NCBI RefSeq assembly: GCF_964036635.1
Contig: NZ_OZ038524.1
Location: forward strand, 1,412,001-1,476,000
DNA length: 64,000 bases
Direction of reading: 5' to 3'
From: Tenacibaculum dicentrarchi
GTDB taxonomy: Bacteria > Bacteroidota > Bacteroidia > Flavobacteriales > Flavobacteriaceae
The notes under the pieces were generated by a model. That model did not search any database. It was not told the origin of the DNA and saw nothing but the letters and a program-made list of their open reading frames with translations. The position numbers were made by a program, and so were the translations under genes. Position 1 is the first letter of the stretch. Each line of letters begins with the position of its first letter. This document shows positions 63,301 to 64,000 of the stretch, in pieces.

Positions 63301-64000
63301 TATCATCTGTTAAAACATAGGTATAAGTTCCTGTTCCGCCAGAACCTGTTACTGTAATTTCTCCACCGATTTTATTATCACAAGCAGTATCATCTTTTGA
63401 TACTGTAAATTCTACTTTCTTTGGATTTTCTACTTCTACCTCATCAACAGATTCAACATCACAACCTAAAGCATCTTTTACTTGAACTTTATAAGTTCCT
63501 GCAGGTAAGTTTTTAAAGATGTTGTTGCTTCCGTTATTTGCAAAATCATAAATAACATCAGCTCCTAAAGCATCTTTTACTGTAATAGCAGTTCCCAAAT
63601 TATCTTCCAATTGATATTCATAAGAACTATTCCAACCGCCTGTTGCTGTTGCAGTAATTGTTCCATCTTCTTGCCCAATACAACTTACTTTTGTTGGTGT
63701 TCCTGTTACACTTAAATCATCTGTTGGTTCTTTAATTTCAAAGACTTTATATATTGGCAAACAATTTGGAGAATCCGTCATCGTAATTTTAACGGTGTAA
63801 TTCCCTGCTTTTAAATTTGAAATTGTTTGCTCTCCATTAACTCCTGTTACTTTTATTGGAGGATTAAATGAATTTTTTGATTCATCCAATACTTCATAAT
63901 CATAAGCACCTGTATAAGGTAATGCTAATCCTGTTTCTTGAATATTTAAAATTGCAGTTCCTCTACCTCCTTTACAAGATACATTTACAGGGTTTGTAAT
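57338..64000 (-). CDS. Giant SprB-like adhesin with T9SS type B sorting domain (N-terminal part off window)
   Basis: The visible 2220 residues are the C-terminal part of a larger surface protein; the frame is open to base 64000 with no start. It consists of about 21 SprB-like beta-sandwich repeats of 85-105 residues, each starting with a Cys and carrying patterns such as GxITATATGGWxSxYEYQL and F..L.AGTYKVQVKDxxGC. The last ~90 residues (LFTPDGDGINDFWYP, IYDRYARKI, GWDGTYQGKPLPAGDYWYTIYY, GHFTLYR) are the type B sorting domain/gliding-associated C-terminal domain that sends the protein through the type IX system. Likely a cell-surface adhesin moving with the gliding apparatus. Next gene: PorP/SprF. 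Confidence 0.94.
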   Translation of the reverse strand: MTNPVNVSCKGGRGTAILNIQETGLALPYTGAYDYEVLDESKNSFNPPIKVTGVNGEQTISNLKAGNYTVKITMTDSPNCLPIYKVFEIKEPTDDLSVTGTPTKVSCIGQEDGTITATATGGWNSSYEYQLEDNLGTAITVKDALGADVIYDFANNGSNNIFKNLPAGTYKVQVKDALGCDVESVDEVEVENPKKVEFTVSKDDTACDNKIGGEITVTGSGGTGTYTYVLTDDTIPAIVRTQTGVTADYTFTNLPAANYTVTVKDTNQCNGTVKTSGNDTLEIFENIDFPTPTSTDLLTCVSTDEVTFNIVASGGSGTFTYGIVKNEVSGDIEELATTTFTSPKIFKTNEAGTYTVTITDTGAIGNCLNPITRTFTVNEPAQPDFNLKATTNNICFGSSDGVITVNEVFIAEVNPVTYTISLNGGTLTSAQETFNTAKRTFTGLPKGTYTITAKGDNECPTSKDVKIEQLDKVTIGVNAIQNVTYNCDVANPKATITVDKNQISGGNGDVNKNYNVEFIFTPTGGTAEAPILDSTFTTDNVLGGTVKIKVTDDQGCDSDIKTVTIPAFAPILPSDIQISHTPTCEVDKQSVTVKLDNLDASIAPVIFIEITKLDGSILSKKLPRPQDGSGVVFDKLPLGDYEVSITHPITNCIITKTYTIKEPVYNVLYSDVENTTCVGSATGSVVIDVQKGNAFTSAFYIGKYDYEVFNSIGNSLTPVKSGNVQPATGTTNPLTISGLKAGSYVVKITDIDNATACSFTSAVFKIEDAPAGELKVTAEISSEITCNNDNNATITATATGGWGSNYEYQLEIKNTTTNIYEVVKDASSVDINFANNKGNNIFKNLPEGTYKVQVKDVLGCDNVYSKEQIIVNPKPVTFKTEMIANICSDTKPAIKVTAQGGSGEYIYTLKDSAGIEESIKTTSLTHTFENLSVNNNEDYTVSVNDVKGCVGTPEIVNADVVTVYPELEFYLTPGKLTCQPDGTTTENAEYIINVTGGSGDFDYSVVDKNDATNIVAVIKTTPPTFSIADAGTYILKITDNKAESTCNSITKDFIVYDKLVPDFEPKILVNNICNGSSDGVIYIPNGANPLTYTITSDPTNAIAYSGTFNPTTNKFEGLSAGNYTITGKGTNGCIKNKDVTIVEKSEITIDINKISVTQFACTTGTNQTNMATVTVTDAINGGTVPGGVQNINRIVFVYDNGTPLDATDDIEQDENDLTFNIVNNNNDIKAGTVTITVYDAQNCSSATTTVPIDAFQKIGDAEIKIIQKLDCTNKETITVKANPNIANLTYTIKGTNTTYTDTKTTGIATFTGLDPDVYTITITNPATDCIFTTSHTVKDKPTFNIKIGDTRRTCFDAAADAATATVTLDIETIIADADYTGAYTYEVVDVNGTTGNVYSTGNGTGGVQNMISGLTAGTYKVKVTMTDAPGCDVLSKDFTINEPPTQPELNLDSSIVTFISCNSGKGGIILKADGGWGNYEYQLEEATAGIVKPFSKNNKFEKLEEGNYTATVRDINNCEATRSFVLVKGVQLTVKTEVKNNVCEGEKNASIEVNVTGGGQTQDTSIRIYSYILKYPTELGGLELEQTSNIFTGLQAGNYQIRVIDNKYGCATGPLENVKVEIKDPNKVTISSVNITEDITCDIPTASVEVTAGGGKAPYEFSTDGINYTASASTTYTFTGLNPGVNTFYVKDTEQCVTTTTATIAEYVPLKATLNVDLGFITCKDDSNGVLSATVTGGFGNYEYQLLAGNGVAITGVWQTSNTFSGLTPATYKIKVRSTNRFGEVCEMETTNKHKIEEPKILIPDVKVTQHVTCNGGSTGIITASATGGTKHYEYNIVSDPASFEYPANKFVQDGVFTNLKAGTYYVTVKDVRGCTQAAIEVTVKQPNNIDITAVAITQQVCINDATPTITVNVTGGTQPYYISINNDELLVPYFLNQITLGANEGIKAGKKYSISVRGKDKGCSVARLGTQTTTEAIDLQVTVDFEYVCESGNIVKAMVADKYKDDVIFTLDNGINAPLTNTTGEFIDVTSGDSYKVTATHTASTCTETSTDEFDIQDIQALAMTIDDSKKNKLIANVNFGLPPYNFTLDGVDYGQDNEFTILQTKEYEIKVTDARGCEVMLLVTGKYVSISVLNLFTPDGDGINDFWYPLEVENYHNIKVYIYDRYARKIQNYQGLTQGWDGTYQGKPLPAGDYWYTIYYNELSGEEKKLMGHFTLYR
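59621..61645 (-). repeat. Seven-domain super-repeat of the adhesin, copy 2
   Basis: From Cys of CNNDNNATITATATGG to Cys of CNSGKGGIILKADGG (59618-59620), 2025 bases, 675 codons. Domain order repeats that of copy 1 (for example CFGSSDGVITV and CNGSSDGVIYI as fourth domains). A third, partial copy begins at 59620. Confidence 0.75.
61646..63682 (-). repeat. Seven-domain super-repeat of the adhesin, copy 1
   Basis: Runs from the Cys of CIGQEDGTITATATGG (codon 63680-63682) to the equivalent Cys of the next copy (61643-61645), 2037 bases, 679 codons. It holds seven SprB-like domains in a fixed order; the last has GKYDYEVF, which pairs with GAYTYEVV in copy 2. Confidence 0.75.

Noticed and set aside
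1..64000. CRISPR arrays, tRNA/rRNA genes, insertion sequences, prophage
   Set aside because: No regularly spaced direct repeats, no tRNA TPsiC/anticodon pattern, no rRNA-like sequence, and no transposase, integrase or phage structural protein was found on reading both strands.

Overview
The window is about 64 kb of very AT-rich DNA (roughly 30% G+C by eye) from a member of the Bacteroidota, almost certainly family Flavobacteriaceae. The evidence is a PorP/SprF-type gliding/type IX secretion protein next to a giant adhesin with a type B sorting domain, promoters of the Bacteroidota form (TTG, 19 bases, TAnnTTTG), weak or absent Shine-Dalgarno sequences, many short-tailed lipoproteins, and the neighbourhood of carboxypeptidase-like regulatory domain, DUF6702 and M1 peptidase genes. 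A Tenacibaculum-like genus is plausible but is inference only. No rRNA, tRNA, CRISPR array, transposase or phage gene was seen.

Layout. 1-6.8 kb: the 3' end of lipA, a cystathionine beta-synthase, a small lipoprotein, a LolC/E-type permease, a NamZ/DUF1343 muramidase-like lipoprotein and a methyltransferase. 6.9-14.3 kb: an accessory block with a degenerate GIY-YIG protein, a small membrane protein and a four-gene SMC cassette in the order kleisin (JetA/MksF), winged-helix (JetB/MksE), SMC ATPase (JetC/MksB), TOPRIM (JetD/MksG), which is a divergent Wadjet-type plasmid/foreign-DNA defence system. 14.3-28.2 kb: mostly housekeeping (recG, an RsmB-family methyltransferase, a LysM protein, a TRIC-like channel, a DEAD-box helicase, a thioesterase, DUF2461, ychF, an ECF sigma/anti-sigma pair, ffh, folD). 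RecG carries an in-frame DUF559 nuclease-like domain inserted inside its helicase core. 28.2-35.6 kb: a lipoprotein related to thiol-activated (cholesterol-dependent) cytolysins; a minus-strand run pepE, ECF sigma factor, zinc anti-sigma factor, msrAB that looks like an oxidative-stress regulon; then two tandem paralogues with carboxypeptidase-like regulatory domains and DUF6702. 35.8-56.3 kb: M1 peptidase, MoxR ATPase, SurA-type periplasmic chaperones, recQ, fmt, hup, THUMP methyltransferase, ZIP transporter, queE, accA, lptF/G-type permease, tgt, rluF. 56.4-64 kb: the PorP/SprF gene and the C-terminal 2220 residues of a giant surface adhesin whose start lies outside the window.

Functional links. 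The four Jet genes overlap or abut and should act as one complex. The second ECF/anti-sigma pair directly precedes msrAB and probably controls repair of oxidised methionines in exported proteins. The adhesin and PorP/SprF gene are 3 bases apart, the usual pairing of a type B-sorted cargo with its outer-membrane partner. QueE and Tgt both serve tRNA queuosine modification but sit in separate units. Intergenic DNA carries at least three families of short structured repeats, several placed just downstream of genes.
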